Both the position numbers and the translations under genes were made by a program. A model generated the notes under the pieces. It worked only from the letters and a program-made list of their open reading frames with translations. It had not been told where the DNA came from and searched no databases. Shown in pieces: positions 1 through 11,614 of a DNA stretch of 64,000 bases. Source of the DNA: Mesostigma viride (lineage: Eukaryota > Streptophyta > Mesostigmatophyceae > Mesostigmatales > Mesostigmataceae); contig RPFO01000065.1 in NCBI GenBank assembly GCA_009746045.1, positions 413,071 to 477,070 on the forward strand, in the 5' to 3' direction. The stretch's first letter is position 1; every line of letters starts with the position of its first letter.

Positions 1-25
1 ATGGCAAGAAGACAGTCCTAAGTCT

Positions 26-3000
26 CTACATCCGTTTGGCCCCACTGGAGTCCTCCACATTAAAGCCTGCCAGCATAGGCTTCATGGACGGGCTCAGCAG
101 GCCTGGGCTGTCCACTTCCACCGCGAGGGAGTCATGGCCCCCTTGTGGGTACACCGCGCCCTTCTTCAAGTGTTTGCCAGCACCCGGCCTGGAGTCCGCT
201 CTTGCCCCATCCCCTGATTCCTCGGGCCCAAACAGCAATGTGGCCACTGCCTCGGCCGTGCCCCGCGTGATGGCCGTGAAAACCCCTTGGACCTCCTTGC
301 CTGCCTTTTGCGCGCGGGCCAAATAGCTGGCCTTTGATGCAGGCTCGGCAGAGCTGACAGCCCCAGGCTCCACATGTTGCGTGAGCAGCTGTATGAGCAG
401 CTCGTACGTGACCACCTGCTCCTCCTCGGACAGGGTGACCCCCAGCTGGGCCTCCAGGGACATGACCTCGCGGCTGCGTAGGCGGAGCAGCGCGAGCATA
501 TCGCCCCAGGTGGACTTGTGCAGCCGCGCCTTGTTCTCTTCGTCCATTTGGGACAGGGAGTCCCAGGTGGACATGACGATGGCCAGGAACACGTTGAGCA
601 GCATCACAACGATGATGAGCGTGCCGCTGGTGGGTGGGTGGACAGGTGGTGGGGCACGCGCACAATGCAACAAGGATGGCCAGGAAGACATTGAGCAGCA
701 TGACGATGATGATGAGCATGCCGCTGTGGCAGGAGATTGATCGGGGCGGTAGGCGGTAACGACAAGGTGGGAGGGGGCAGGTAACGCCCCGGTGCGAGGG
801 GGCACGTGACGCCCCGGTACGAGGGGGCACCTGTAACGCCCCGGTGCGAGGGGGCAGGGGACGACCCGGTGTGAGGGGGCAGGGGACGACCCGGTGTGAG
901 GGGGCAGGGGACGACCTGGTGCGAGGGGGTAGGGAACGACCCGGTGTGCCAGGGGGCAGGGAATGACCCGGTGCGAGGGGGCAGGGGACGCCCCGGTGCG
1001 AGGGGGCAGGGAACGACCCGGTGCGAGGGGGCAGGTAACGACCCGGTGCGAGGGAGCAGGGACCGACCCAGTGCGAGGGGGCAGGGGACGCCCCGGTGCG
1101 AGGGGGCATGGAACGACCCGGTGCGAGGGGGCAGGGAACGACCCGGTGCGAGGGGGCAGGGGACGCCCCGGTGCGAGGGGGCACGGAACGACCCGGTGCG
1201 AGGGGGCAGGAAAGCGGGGCGTGAGGGGGCAACGTGTATGCATGCGTGTGTCAGGGGGAGCAAATGCATGTGCATTGCATGTACATGTGCATGTGCATGT
1301 GCATGTGCATGTGCATGTGCATGTGCATGTGCATGTGCATGTGCATGTGCATGTGCATGTGCATGTGCATGTGCATGTGCATGTGCATGTGCATGTGCAT
1401 GTGCATGTGCATGTGCATGTGCATGTGCATGTGCATGTTCATGTGCATTTTCATGTGCATGTGCATGTGCATGTGCATGATAGAGCACATGAGTATTCAT
1501 AGACTGCTGGCCGCATTGGGTACCGGGCGCGCCAAATTAAAGCTGACATGGGGCAGGCAGATGGGCGGGGAAAGGTATGGGTGACAACAGGCCAGGGTCT
1601 AGCCTGTCTGGCATCCAAATCCCATAGTTCCATCGGAGGCGTGCACCAAATGGAGTCGAGTTTGAGTGTGATAGATAGTTGCTTCGCAGCAGTTGGAATG
1701 GGTGTCTGAAACCTAGCAAGGCAACAACCATACCGGCACGCTATCTCCATATAAACTGCAGATTCATGAATAGAGAAGATGCTAGCAGCGGACCATGAGT
1801 ATAATAGTTAAGTCAATTTTGTGCTCACTGAAGTGGAGAGCCTGCGCATGTACTTATGCGAAGGTGTTAAGGGAAAATGAAGCCCTGATGCTGCATGCAC
1901 TGCCTCAATCTAACATGGGGCAGCATCCTCTACGTCAGGAACAGCAATTCAACAAAACACACACGTTGCCAAGGAGAAGGTGAAATCCTCTGTAGTCCTC
2001 AACTCCACACGCAGAACATGCAGTGGCAGCTAGGATGCCAGTAGAGCGTGCTGGCAGAGCGTGCCGGTACACAGATGATTATTATAAAGCCCCCTTGTCT
2101 TATTGATTAGAAGGCAAGCTATTTAAAGAAAATAAGGTTATTCCTTCTTTCTCACCTGTACAGGTAGAGGGCGACCACGAATTTCGGCTTCCCCTCGGTG
2201 TACAGCGTGTCTGTGTCGTACAGCCCGTAGTTGATCTCGTACACCCTGAAGATGGCACTCTCCAAGTCGCTCCACTCGACCAGGCGCACGCCGAACAGGA
2301 AGTAGCCCGCAAACGCGTAGCCGAGCATGATGGTGACGTATACAGGAATAAAGGAAGCCACCTCAGGCACCGCTGTGGCCACACTGCGAATGAGGCGCGC
2401 CCCGCCGCGGGTGACTTGGAAGAACCTGAAGGGGGGCGTGGAGGGGAACGACGTAGGCGATAAGTGGTGGAGCCACAAGACCCAAGGTAGGGGGTCACTC
2501 GGAAAAATCGGCGCACGTCGTTGGTGATGCATTGATACATCAACTATGTAGTCACTGAACTAGTCACATAATTTCATCGAGAATTATAGACTCTCACAAA
2601 TCGAAAACGTGTGCTACACTCACTGGAGCGAGCGCATGGTCTGCATCCCATGATAACATGCCAGCGCTTGTCACCAACACAAACAAGCTCCTAGCCCCAC
2701 GCTCACGTATGAAGGACGTGTGCTACACTCACTGGAGCGAGCGCATGGTCTGCATCCCATGATAACATGCCAGCGCTCATCACCAACACAAACAAGCTCC
2801 TAGCCCCACGCTCACGTATGAAGGACTTGCGCTATACTTGCTTGAGTGAGTGCATGGTGTGCATCCCATGATAACATGCCAGCGCTTGTCACCAACACAG
2901 ACAAGCTCCTAGCCCTACGCTCACACATGAAGGACGTGCGCTACACTCACTGGAGCGAGCGCATGGTCTGCATCCCATGATAACATGCCAGCGCTTGTCA

Positions 3001-6000
3001 CCAACACAAACAAGCTTCTAGCCCCACGCTCACGTATGAAGGACTTGTGCTATACTTACTTGAGCGAGCGCATGGTCTGCATCCCATGATAACATGCCAG
3101 CGCTCATCACCAACACAAACAAGCTCCTAGCCCCACGCTCACGTATGAAGGACGTGCGCTACACTCACTTGAGAGAGCGCATGGTCTGGATGAGCAGGTT
3201 GATGCAGGTGACCGACACCCACTTGTCCTCCCACTCCACCACCTTCCACAGGTTCACGTATTTTTCATGGAAGGGGTAGTGCGTCATCACCTCCCGCCGC
3301 TCGTCCTGGCGGATGAACACCGCCCACAGGAAGATGCTGGCCAGGGACAGGCCTATCCCTGTCAGCTCCAGCAGGGTCATTGTCAGCCCACCCATTTGCG
3401 CAACATATATGCGTGGATTGAAGCGGCTGGTGATGGCGAAATCGTAGACAATGACGACGAAGAAGTATGCGACAAGGAGCACGTAGAGGATCTCCAGGAA
3501 CAGCCGCACGCGGTTGCTAGCCACCTCAAAGTTGTAGGGGTCAAGCTGCAGCACACGAACATCGTACTCGGGCTCAATGCGGCCAGCAACGCCAAAGAGG
3601 AGTCGCAGCTCCACCACAACCCACATCTTGAGGTTGTGGCAGTAGAGGATGGCGTCCAATGCGACCGAGCTCTGGTGTGCGGACAAGTGGCAGCACAAGG
3701 TCGTTGTGTGAAGGGTTTCACTAATAATGCTCATTGACAGTGGCCATGCAGATACCCAAGCCGCCAGTCAGCATCTCCGGTGCAATGTTCTTTTTGCAGC
3801 AGGCGCCCAAAGAAGGCTTACATCAGCATTCTTTGCGCTCCCACATAAGCAAATACACTTCAAGCTAAAACGGTATAAGCTACCAGATAACTGTTGAATG
3901 GACACTTAGGATGTCGCGTCCAGAAAATTCCCTTGCAAGTGCGAAATTATTTTGTCTCGAGATTTCGGGGTCTGCGTCTGTAAAACAAGAAAGAATGTGA
4001 GGTCCATGCCTTGTTTCTTCACCCGTGCCTTGTTTCTTCACCCGTGCCTTGTTTCTTCATCCGTGCCTTGTTTCTCCATCCGTGCCTTGTTTCTTCATCC
4101 GTGCCTTGTTTCTCCACCCGTGCCTTGTTTCTCCATCCGTGCCTTGTTTCTCCATCCGTGCCTTGTTTCTTCATCCGTGCCTTGTTTCTCCATCCGTGCC
4201 TTGTTTCTCCATCCGTGCCTTGTTTCTCCACCCGTGCCTTGTTTCTCCACCCGTGCCTTGTTTCTCCATCCGTGCCTTGTTTCTCCATCCGTGCCTTGTT
4301 TCTCCATCCGTGCCTTGTTTCTCCATCCGTGCCTTGTTTCTCCATCCGTGCCTTGTTTCTCCATCCGTGCCTTGTTTCTCCACCCGTGCCTTGTTTCTCC
4401 ACCCGTGCCTTGTTACTCCATCCGTGCCTTGTTTCTCCACCCGTGCCTTGTTTCTCCATCCGTGCCTTGTTTCTCCACCCGTGCCTTGTTTCTCCATCCG
4501 TGCCTTGTTTCTCCATCCGTGCCTTGTTTCTCCACCCGTGCCTTGTTTCTCCATCCGTGCCTTGTTTCTCCATCCGTGCCTTGTTTCTCCATCCGTGCCT
4601 TGTTTCTTCATCCGTGCCTTGTTTCTCCATCCGTGCCTTGTTTCTCCATCCGTGCCTTGTTTCTCCATCCGTGCCTTGTTTCTCCATCCGTGCCTTGTTT
4701 CTTCACCCGTGCCTTGTTTCTTCATCCGTGCCTTGTTTCTCCACCCGTGCCTTGTTTCTCCATCCGTGCCTTGTTTCTCCACCCGTGCCTTGTTTCTTCA
4801 TCCGCGCCTTGTTTCTCCATCCGTGCCTTGTTTCTCCATCCGTGCCTTGTTTCTCCATCCGTGCCTTGTTTCTCCACCCGTGCCTTGTTTCTCCATCCGT
4901 GCCTTGTTTCTCCATCCGTGCCTTGTTTCTCCATCCGTGCCTTGTTTCTCCATCCGTGCCTTGTTTCTCCATCCGTGCCTTGTTTCTCCATCCGTGCCTT
5001 GTTTCTCCACCCGTGCCTTGTTTCTCCACCCGTGCCTTGTTTCTCCACCCGTGCCTTGTTTCTCCACCCGTGCCTTGTTTCTCCATCCGTGCCTTTTTTC
5101 TCCATCCGTGCCTTGTTTCTCCACCCGTGCCTTGTTTCTCCATCCGTGCCTTGTTTCTCCACCCGTGCCTTGTTTCTCCATCCGTGCCTTGTTTCTCCAT
5201 CCGTGCCTTGTTTCTCCATCCGTGCCTTGTTTCTCCATCCGTGCCTTGTTTCTCCACCCGTGCCTTGTTTCTCCATCCGCGCCTTGTTTCTCCATCCGTG
5301 CCTTGTTTCTCCATCCGTGCCTTGTTTCTCCATCCGTGCCTTGTTTCTCCACCCGTGCCTTGTTTCTTCATCCGTGCCTTGTTTCTCCATCCGTGCCTTG
5401 TTTCTCCACCCGTGCCTTGTTTCTCCATCCGCGCCTTGTTTCTCCACCCGTGCCTTGTTTCTCCACCCGTGCCTTGTTTCTCCATCCGTGCCTTGTTTCT
5501 CCATCCGTGCCTTGTTTCTCCATCCGTGCCTTGTTTCTTCATCCGCGCCTTATTCTCCATTCCGGTATACACAACATTTTGCATGTGGCATCCTGACAAG
5601 AGCAGTGCCAGGGCTGGCCCGCCACGCATTCAAGCCAGCTTCTTCCCTTAATATGGCAACGCTCGTAAGCAAGCAAGCAACACTCAACTGCACACTCACC
5701 GTGAGGAAATCGACCCAGAGACCCCTCTTGAGATACTCCACCTGCCCGTCCACGCACGCACGCACGCACGCATGCACGTACGCACGTGCAAAGGAGTGCA
5801 CACACACACACACACAAATCTTAATCCTGTACTTCAGAGAAAAGTAGAAGAAAGCTATTCACGGGGAGGATAGTGAAAAGTATCCCGCAATCTATGCCAT
5901 GTTGCAGTGATACAGCTGCCACAAGAAAGGAGTTGGCAGGGCTGTTTCTCTGGGGCATGAGGGTACGATAGCAGTGCCTTCCATGCGTAGGGGAATGCAC

Positions 6001-9000
6001 TATGGGAAAGCACTATTTATTCAGTCTGCTTTGCTGCCTGCCATATCCCCCGCCTGCCACCACCCCAACAGCATGCAATCTGCCCCACTACTAGCAGATC
6101 CACCCAGCCTGGTGAACTTGGTGAACTTCCTAACCTTCAATCTATGCAAATGCTAGTAAGCTTGCATGCATACTGGTGGAAAAGGCCGGGGACAGGGAAA
6201 CCCGCCTTGCTCACCCCTTTACCTGAGAAACAACAGGAGGACATGCTGCCCCAGCCAGGTCACACGGAGGAAAAGCCCTGAGCCCCCCCGTTGGCTGCCT
6301 TTCCTACTCCTGATGGTGCAAGCCAGCCATATGGTGGGTGTTGCATGGTGGGATGAATAACCCAATGGGCGGCGCGACCCATTGGACAACCGTGCGCTGG
6401 GACTGGCATCCATTACGTGGTACATGCAGCTGATTAAATAGCGGGGCCTCGTCTCATTGATGTGGCACACGTGGGTCGGTGGGGCGTTCAAGAAGCTGGA
6501 AGATGGGGCATCAATCCTAGGGCAAAGAGGTGGGGCAAACAAGCATCGAACAGAAAACCGGAGGGGCATCCATGCATGGGTCAAAGCCATGGGGTCACTC
6601 TCAGATGAAGGATGAATGAGACAGTCCTGTCCATCGCCGCACCTCCTCCACCTCCGCTTCGATTGTTTCGCCCCCCAAGTCCAAGTCCATGAAGAAGCCG
6701 CAGTAGTCGTCGCGTGGGTCGCAACGCCACTCGAACGCGGGCGTGTTGAGCGGCGCGTCGTTCATGCCAAAGGGCTCCATGCTGCTCCCGCTGCGGCAGT
6801 GGAGGCCGATCTCGTCGTACTGGCTCCTGTAGCACGCGCTCCCGTTCACCGCGTAGCGCGTCTGGCGCATGCGCACGCCGCCGATGAACTGCCCATTTTA
6901 ACAAGGGTTGGGGCATATCCATTAGAAGTGAGGTAGTGAAATAAAGGGCGGTGCACGCCGACAATCAACTGGCAATATTAACAAGGGGTGGGGCATATCC
7001 ATTAGAAGTGAGGTACAGTAGCAGGGGGTGGTGTACGCCGACAATGAACTGCCAAACATACAAGGGTTGGGGCATATCCATCGGAAGATGATCGGGTACT
7101 GTAACGGAACAGGTAGTGCACGCCACCGATAAACTGTTGCACGTCACGAGGGCTGCAGAGCAAGTGGCCGTAAATCATAGGTTGTTGCACGACTCAGGGA
7201 GAATGACGCAACAGGTGCAAGCAAGCCTGGATCGCGCGCCATGCCGCCAGCCTGTTGAGCGCCATTTTGGGAATGGCGCAGCCTGTGGCGTGTCATGCTC
7301 CAAGCAATGGGAACTATGTAAAACACAGTCTGTCATTCTATTGTTCGCTTGCTCCATTGCCTGATTTCCCAGTCTACACTGCTGACCCTTTTTTCTCGAT
7401 TGGCGCCATGAGCCCATGTCTGAAGGCTCCAGGTAAGGAACGGAACCCTGGGGAGAGTAAGCCAGAATTACAATGTAAGCTCCCGATAAGGCGATGGGCT
7501 TAACATGCCAACTCGCCAAATGATGCTTCGATATATCCGAGAACACATATCACAAACGGCGGTTCAGTCGCTGAGGAAACTGTGCAGCGTACACCTGTGG
7601 ACTGCCATTCCCCTGCCAACCCAACCAGAGCCAATGACTTGAGAGCAAATTTGATCCCCCTCGTAGACACCAATTGAGAGTGGCTGGTTGCAGTCGAGAG
7701 TGCATGATGGTGAGAGAGAGTGTCAGCTGAGAATCAGTGTGCTCTTCGAACCAGGCTGAGCAACGCCGACGTGGATGCCAATATGCCCGACATCTGTAAG
7801 ACAGCCAAGGTTCTCATGATTGCTGGCAGCCAGGTTTGTGCAGCAATCCGGGATCAGACGATAATGCAATCCGGTAAAAGCTAGAGGTGTGAAAAGAAAA
7901 TAATATGATTCGGCAAAAAGAAAATCTAGAGGTGGGAAACCCTTTGAAACAGCAGGGCGTGCCATTTATGGTATACATGGATACCATAGCACAGATTGAT
8001 GGCATTAGTGATGACAGCCGCCTTCCACTTTATCGAATGCTATCATTCAACTGTAACGAAGGCCAGCCTGGTCCGCCTTTGCCTGGCAACTAAGCCGGCT
8101 ACATTTATCGGGTGTCGACAGAGCAGCTGCTACATATAACAGTACCTTTGTCTGGTACCCAATCGTGTGGAGCAGCGCCTCCTCCATCGGGTCCCCGTTG
8201 TAGTACTCTTGGTCGTACAGAAGTGGGATGAACAGCTGCAGGCGCAGGGTGCATGAGGGCGAGGGCGAGGGCGAGGGCGAGGGCGAGGGCGAGGGCGAGG
8301 GCGAGGGCGAGGGCGAGGGCGAGGGCGAGGGCGAGGGCGAGGGCGAGGGCGAGGGCGAGGGCGAGGGCGAGGGCGAGGGCGAGGGCGAGGGCGAGGGCGA
8401 GGGCGAGGGCGAGGGCGAGGGCGAGGGCGAGGGCGAGGGCGAGGGCGAGGGCGAGGGCAGGGCGAGGGCGAGGGCGAGGGCGAGGGCGAGGGCGAGGGCG
8501 AGGGCGAGGGCGAGGGCGAGGGCGAGGGCGAGGGCGAGGGCGAGGGCGAGGGCGAGGGCGAGGGCGAGGGCGAGGGCGAGGGCGAGGGCGAGGGCGAGGG
8601 CGAGGGCGAGGGCGAGGGCGAGGGCGAGGGCGAGGGCGAGGGCGAGGGCGAGGGCGAGGGCGAGGGCGAGGGCGAGGGCGAGGGCGAGGGCGAGGGCGAG
8701 GGCGAGGGCGAGGGCGAGGGCGAGGGCGAGGGCGAGGGCGAGGGCGAGGGCGAGGGCGAGGGCGAGGGCGAGGGCGAGGGCGAGGGCGAGGGCGAGGGCG
8801 AGGGCGAGGGCGAGGGCGAGGGCGAGGGCGAGGGCGAGGGCGAGGGCGAGGGCGAGGGCGAGGGCGAGGGCGAGGGCGAGGGCGAGGGCGAGGGCGAGGG
8901 CGAGGGCGAGGGCGAGGGCGAGGGCGAGGGCGAGGGCGAGGGCGAGGGCAAGGACAAACACAGGATGATGGCAGGCAGGATGGGTGTCAGGCGTGCTAGC

Positions 9001-10001
9001 TAGGATGCAGAATAATCGTACAGCAATGGGATGAACAGGTGGCAACAGGGGGAAAGGGAGCATGCACACTAGGAGTTTAGGGGAGATACATTCACGACTA
9101 TGTTATAACAACATGAACACACTCTAGCATGCAGCACCCACAGAAAATGAATGGGGAGGATCCAGGAAAATTATGTAAGAAGAAGGGATTCCACAGCTAG
9201 CAACATGACTCCATATGGCTCATGCACATGCCACCTTAATTTTCCTCCACACGATTTGGCATAATGAGCCTGGCAAATAGCTAGCGTATGGGAGCAGTCG
9301 CTTTGAAGAGCAAAGTATTGTTACTGTTGACCGAGTGGATCGCCCCCCGAGCCGGCCCACAGTAACCGAACCCTCGGTCATAATGCCTTCTCGTTTACCA
9401 CCCTTTGCTTCCGGTCCCTAAAATACATCCAGACCTGCAGCTATATATATTGCAATCATGCCCATCTCACCTCCGTAATCTATCATTCTCAATGACGATA
9501 TTTAGTGCTGCAGGGGAATATATATAGCGCAGGGGAATATATATAGTGCTGCAGGGGATGGAGAGAGGGTATATAATAATTAAACCCATGGTGAGAATAG
9601 ACGTGACTGCATTTCCAAGAGAGCAGTAGTTGAGAACATCCCACCTGGTCCGTCCACTCCCACAGCTCGTCAGCCGTCAATATATCGGTGAAGGCAACGC
9701 CGTCAGGCGTTGGCCGCCCCACCAGCTCGTACTCGACCATTTCTTCGAGAATGTGGCTGTCCTTGACGTCCCGCTGGAGGAAGAGTATGGCAATGTAGAT
9801 GACGAGCTGGAGCAGGAAGGCAATAAGGCGCCGGCTCAGCTTGTAGGTGTTCACCAGCATGTCTACCTCGAAGAGCAGCTTTTCGGCTGTCATCGACTTC
9901 TCGTCCGTCAATTCGTCGGAATTCTCCGCATGATCGCTAGCAGCCGGTTTCGGCTTCGACTTTCCCCCGGCAGCAGCCCTGAGAGCTGCGCTGCGAATCA
10001 T
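26..10001 (-). CDS. Polycystin-2-like (PKD/TRPP) cation channel, 7 exons, 702 aa
   Basis: Exons on the minus strand: 9645-10001, 8146-8235, 6643-6888, 5700-5741, 3169-3671, 2156-2425, 26-626. They sum to 2109 nt (703 codons with stop), and every junction keeps phase with GT-AG ends. Residues ~58-76 form S1. The long extracellular polycystin (TOP) domain follows, with NGSACY and FGMN segments and the 14-residue exon ending GLWVDFLT that lines up with the GLWLDRGT region of PKD2. S2 is ~301-322, S3 ~339-365, S4 ~396-413, S5 ~437-457 and S6 ~494-522, the last containing LLNVFLAIV. The hydrophilic C-terminal tail runs to residue 702. The family forms tetrameric cation channels, often in cilia (established knowledge). 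The start ATG at 10001 opens exon 1; an earlier non-coding exon cannot be excluded. At 702 aa it is shorter than human PKD2 (968), mostly at the tails. Confidence 0.9.
627..2155. repeat. Last intron of channel gene: 25-bp minisatellite and GTGCAT array
   Basis: About 780-1225 holds some 18 copies of a G-rich 25-bp unit (GGTGCGAGGGGGCAGGGAACGACCC with variants). About 1262-1480 holds about 35 copies of the hexamer GTGCAT, with a few T substitutions near the end. Long open frames across these arrays are repeat artefacts. In 1490-2155 I see nothing further. Confidence 0.9.
672..723 (-). other. Partial tandem duplicate of the S6 exon start
   Basis: This 52-nt block lies 45 nt upstream of the final exon and repeats its first 52 nt at about 85% identity. 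It encodes [18 protein letters not shown] versus [18 protein letters not shown] in the real exon, so the differences are conservative. It has its own CAG acceptor, but only a weak GTTGCA donor. Inclusion would shift the frame by one, so it is a relic or a poison exon rather than an alternative S6. Confidence 0.75.
2609..3168. repeat. 109-bp minisatellite derived from an exon-intron junction
   Basis: Units start near 2611, 2720, 2829, 2938, 3047 and 3156, a constant 109-bp period. On the minus strand each carries a near copy of the last bases of the channel exon ending at 3169 (CAGACCATGCGCTC) and its 5' splice site (GTGAGTG). The array starts at the authentic donor and runs into the intron. 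Confidence 0.9.
4006..5565. repeat. 19-bp minisatellite, about 82 copies
   Basis: The unit is TCCGTGCCTTGTTTCTCCA with mainly T/C alternation at two sites (TCCATCC/TCCACCC, CTCCA/CTTCA). It lies in the channel intron between 3671 and 5700. Nineteen is coprime to three, so all three frames of a strand stay open and give spurious 500-630-codon ORFs. Not coding. Confidence 0.95.
5700..5741 (-). CDS. 42-nt micro-exon of the polycystin-like gene
   Basis: Acceptor GGGCAG|GTGGAG and donor CACG|GTGAGT bound 14 codons reading [14 protein letters not shown], phase 0 at both ends. The preceding exon (ending ...EAEVEE) and following exon ([10 protein letters not shown]...) are also phase 0. Only with this exon does the alignment to animal PKD2 become continuous, so I regard it as real although it is too short to stand out as an ORF. 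Confidence 0.85.
5750..5815. repeat. Short GCAC and CA microsatellites
   Basis: A degenerate run of GCAC/GTAC/GCAT tetramers (about 5752-5790) is followed by a CA run near 5802-5815. Both lie just upstream of the acceptor of the 42-nt micro-exon. Confidence 0.7.
6889..8145. repeat. Channel intron 2, with three ~75-bp repeats near exon 3
   Basis: From about 6875 to 7140 a ~75-80-bp block recurs three times (CCGAYRATSAACTGSC ... AAGGGTTGGGGCATATCCATYRGAAG). Each block repeats the exon 3 start and its acceptor CAG|TTCAT-like sequence. Beyond 7150 I see no feature up to exon 2. Confidence 0.6.
8253..8951. repeat. GAGGGC hexamer array, about 115 copies
   Basis: A nearly perfect array in intron 1 of the channel gene, with a single 1-nt slip at about 8459 (GAGGGCAGGGC). 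Its pyrimidine-rich strand is the coding strand of the gene, and the array ends about 18 nt before the 3' splice site at 8236. Dipeptide ORFs here are artefacts. Confidence 0.95.
9467..9496 (+). repeat. Dispersed 30-bp motif, copy 1 of 3
   Basis: CTCACCTCCGTAATCTATCATTCTCAATGA, also at 21778-21807 and 22010-22040. It lies next to ATATATATAG words in intron 1 of the channel gene. Confidence 0.7.
9645..10001 (-). CDS. Channel exon 1: N-terminus, S1 and start of the polycystin domain
   Basis: 119 codons from ATG to a phase-0 donor (CAG|GTGGGA). A short basic/acidic cytosolic tail with a run of Lys/Pro is followed by a ~19-residue hydrophobic S1 and a Trp-rich stretch ending ELWEWTDQ, which corresponds to the WxFxEG region after S1 in polycystins. 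The next exon continues with [15 protein letters not shown], in phase. Confidence 0.85.
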
Positions 10002-10100
10002 TTTTTCTCAAATGTGCTCAGGATTGTCAATGCCTGCCAATAACATGGTGTCGTTTAATTTGCATGAAGAGTCGGATCGACGATGCCGGTATGCGTGAAA

Positions 10101-10110
10101 TTATATAACT
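10101..10110 (-). promoter_or_regulatory. Possible TATA element upstream of the channel gene
   Basis: Minus-strand AGTTATATAA lies about 100 nt before the ATG at 10001, in otherwise mixed sequence. No transcription start data are available, so this is only positional. Confidence 0.25.
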
Positions 10111-10633
10111 GCGCATGCTGTCCATAATTAATTAATGCGTATCGACACAATGTGTGCAGCATTTAACTCTGGGCAAGTGGTCCTTCCCCAAAAGCTGTCG
10201 TCTCGGGGTTTGCTAGCGAGCATAGCTATATCTGACTACATATCAAAGGGCAAAATAATGTTGTCGCCATTGCAAACGTCACAAGACAGAATTCGGGATT
10301 CTGCTCAGTAGTGATAGACGGAAAATTGATCATCCGACACGTCGGGACGAATTCCATGCTAACATATACAGACACCGTCAACCTGGAGTATTAACCACGA
10401 ATTATAACATCCAGCGAGTAGGATCCTTGAGTTTGGTTTGATGCTTGTGGTCCAGATGAAAATGCGATCCAAGAATAGTGACGATGTTGTTGTTGTTGTT
10501 GTGTCCCACGCCTGCAGTCAGGCAGTGTTCCGGTTTTCCGTGCGCAGTACACCAGACAGTAAGGCCGGACCAGCCGTTGGATCCACTATAAATAACCCTG
10601 TCGGACCACCGGCGCGGGAATGAACTCAACTCA

Positions 10634-11011
10634 ACTCAACTCAACGCATATGTGCAGCAGAGAATCCGTGACGATGTAGCACGGAAGTTCAAGTTTGCCG
10701 AATGCCGAGTGCTGGAATCCTCTCCACGAGTCCACGTCAGCCGCAGAATCTTGCAGGCCGATGCCGGCATATGCAACAAAAGCCACACAAACCGACAGTC
10801 TGACACACGTATTTCGCCCGGAAACTTCCCGATAAACCTCATCTATGCACCTCCCGGCCAGTTGCGTGAGGATCTGCTCCAACATTCCTTCCCCGTCCGT
10901 GGAACCCTGGCATGCTGATGCACTCAGCATTGCCAGATCGGCCTGCGAGTTTATGCCCGCGCTGGTGGTCCGACAGATCGGCCCCTTGCATGCCGGAGAA
11001 TCTTGAGGCAT
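10634..11011 (-). CDS. Hypothetical ORF, ~126 aa, unrecognised
   Basis: An uninterrupted frame from a true ATG, with a hydrophobic middle (VRLSVCVAFVAYAGIGL) and a Cys near the end. It stops inside a short run of GAGTT repeats at 10621-10645. I recognise no family. It lies divergently placed 600 bp upstream of the channel gene and could be a chance ORF, a missed upstream exon or part of a decayed element. Confidence 0.25.
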
Positions 11012-11614
11012 AACGAGTCACGTAACTCCCACGTGACCACACAGGCCCTGGCAGCCTGCCCTGGCCTGCCTAGCTAGCTTGGCGCCCATGGTGAACGCGG
11101 CGAACCCTACTACTGTAATATCTTGACAACTAACAATGAGAAAAACAATGTGGTTGTGTACGTATATCGCCATTGATGCCTCCAGCTAGGAATAATTGTC
11201 TCACTTACTATAACTGAGATTGGTTGATATGATTCCGGTGATCTGAATGATGGGTAGTGCCCATGCAGCATTCTAGAAGTACAGACGGAAGATCTAGTAG
11301 ATATCCGCAGTGTTGGGGTTCAGCCGTGGTCGGTAAACCAAGGTCACCTTTTTCAGTAGTGCAAGCTGCAGAGTCATGACCAGTGGGTAACACTCCTACC
11401 TCACCGACGTCCGGTCCTTCCCTGTGGGGAGGCGACCATTCCACGTAGTCGGCCGTTCCATGCTCCGACCACTGACGTCATGCCACCACTAGCCTAGTTT
11501 GTTGTTCTCGAACAGCGCACTTCAATCGCAGCATCTTTCCTCTCAGGAAACTACCCTACCAGTCCTTCCACCCGGGAACCGCACCATGGCTTTGTGTCAG
11601 AAATTTTCATTTAA

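Noticed and set aside
3952-5847. 631-, 546- and 523-codon overlapping ORFs
   Set aside because: All are frames of a 19-bp minisatellite in an intron; three frames open at once is a property of the repeat.
8047-9069. Long Ala-Leu, Ser-Pro, Arg-Ala and Gly-Arg ORFs
   Set aside because: GAGGGC hexamer array translated in different frames; only 8146-8235 is coding.
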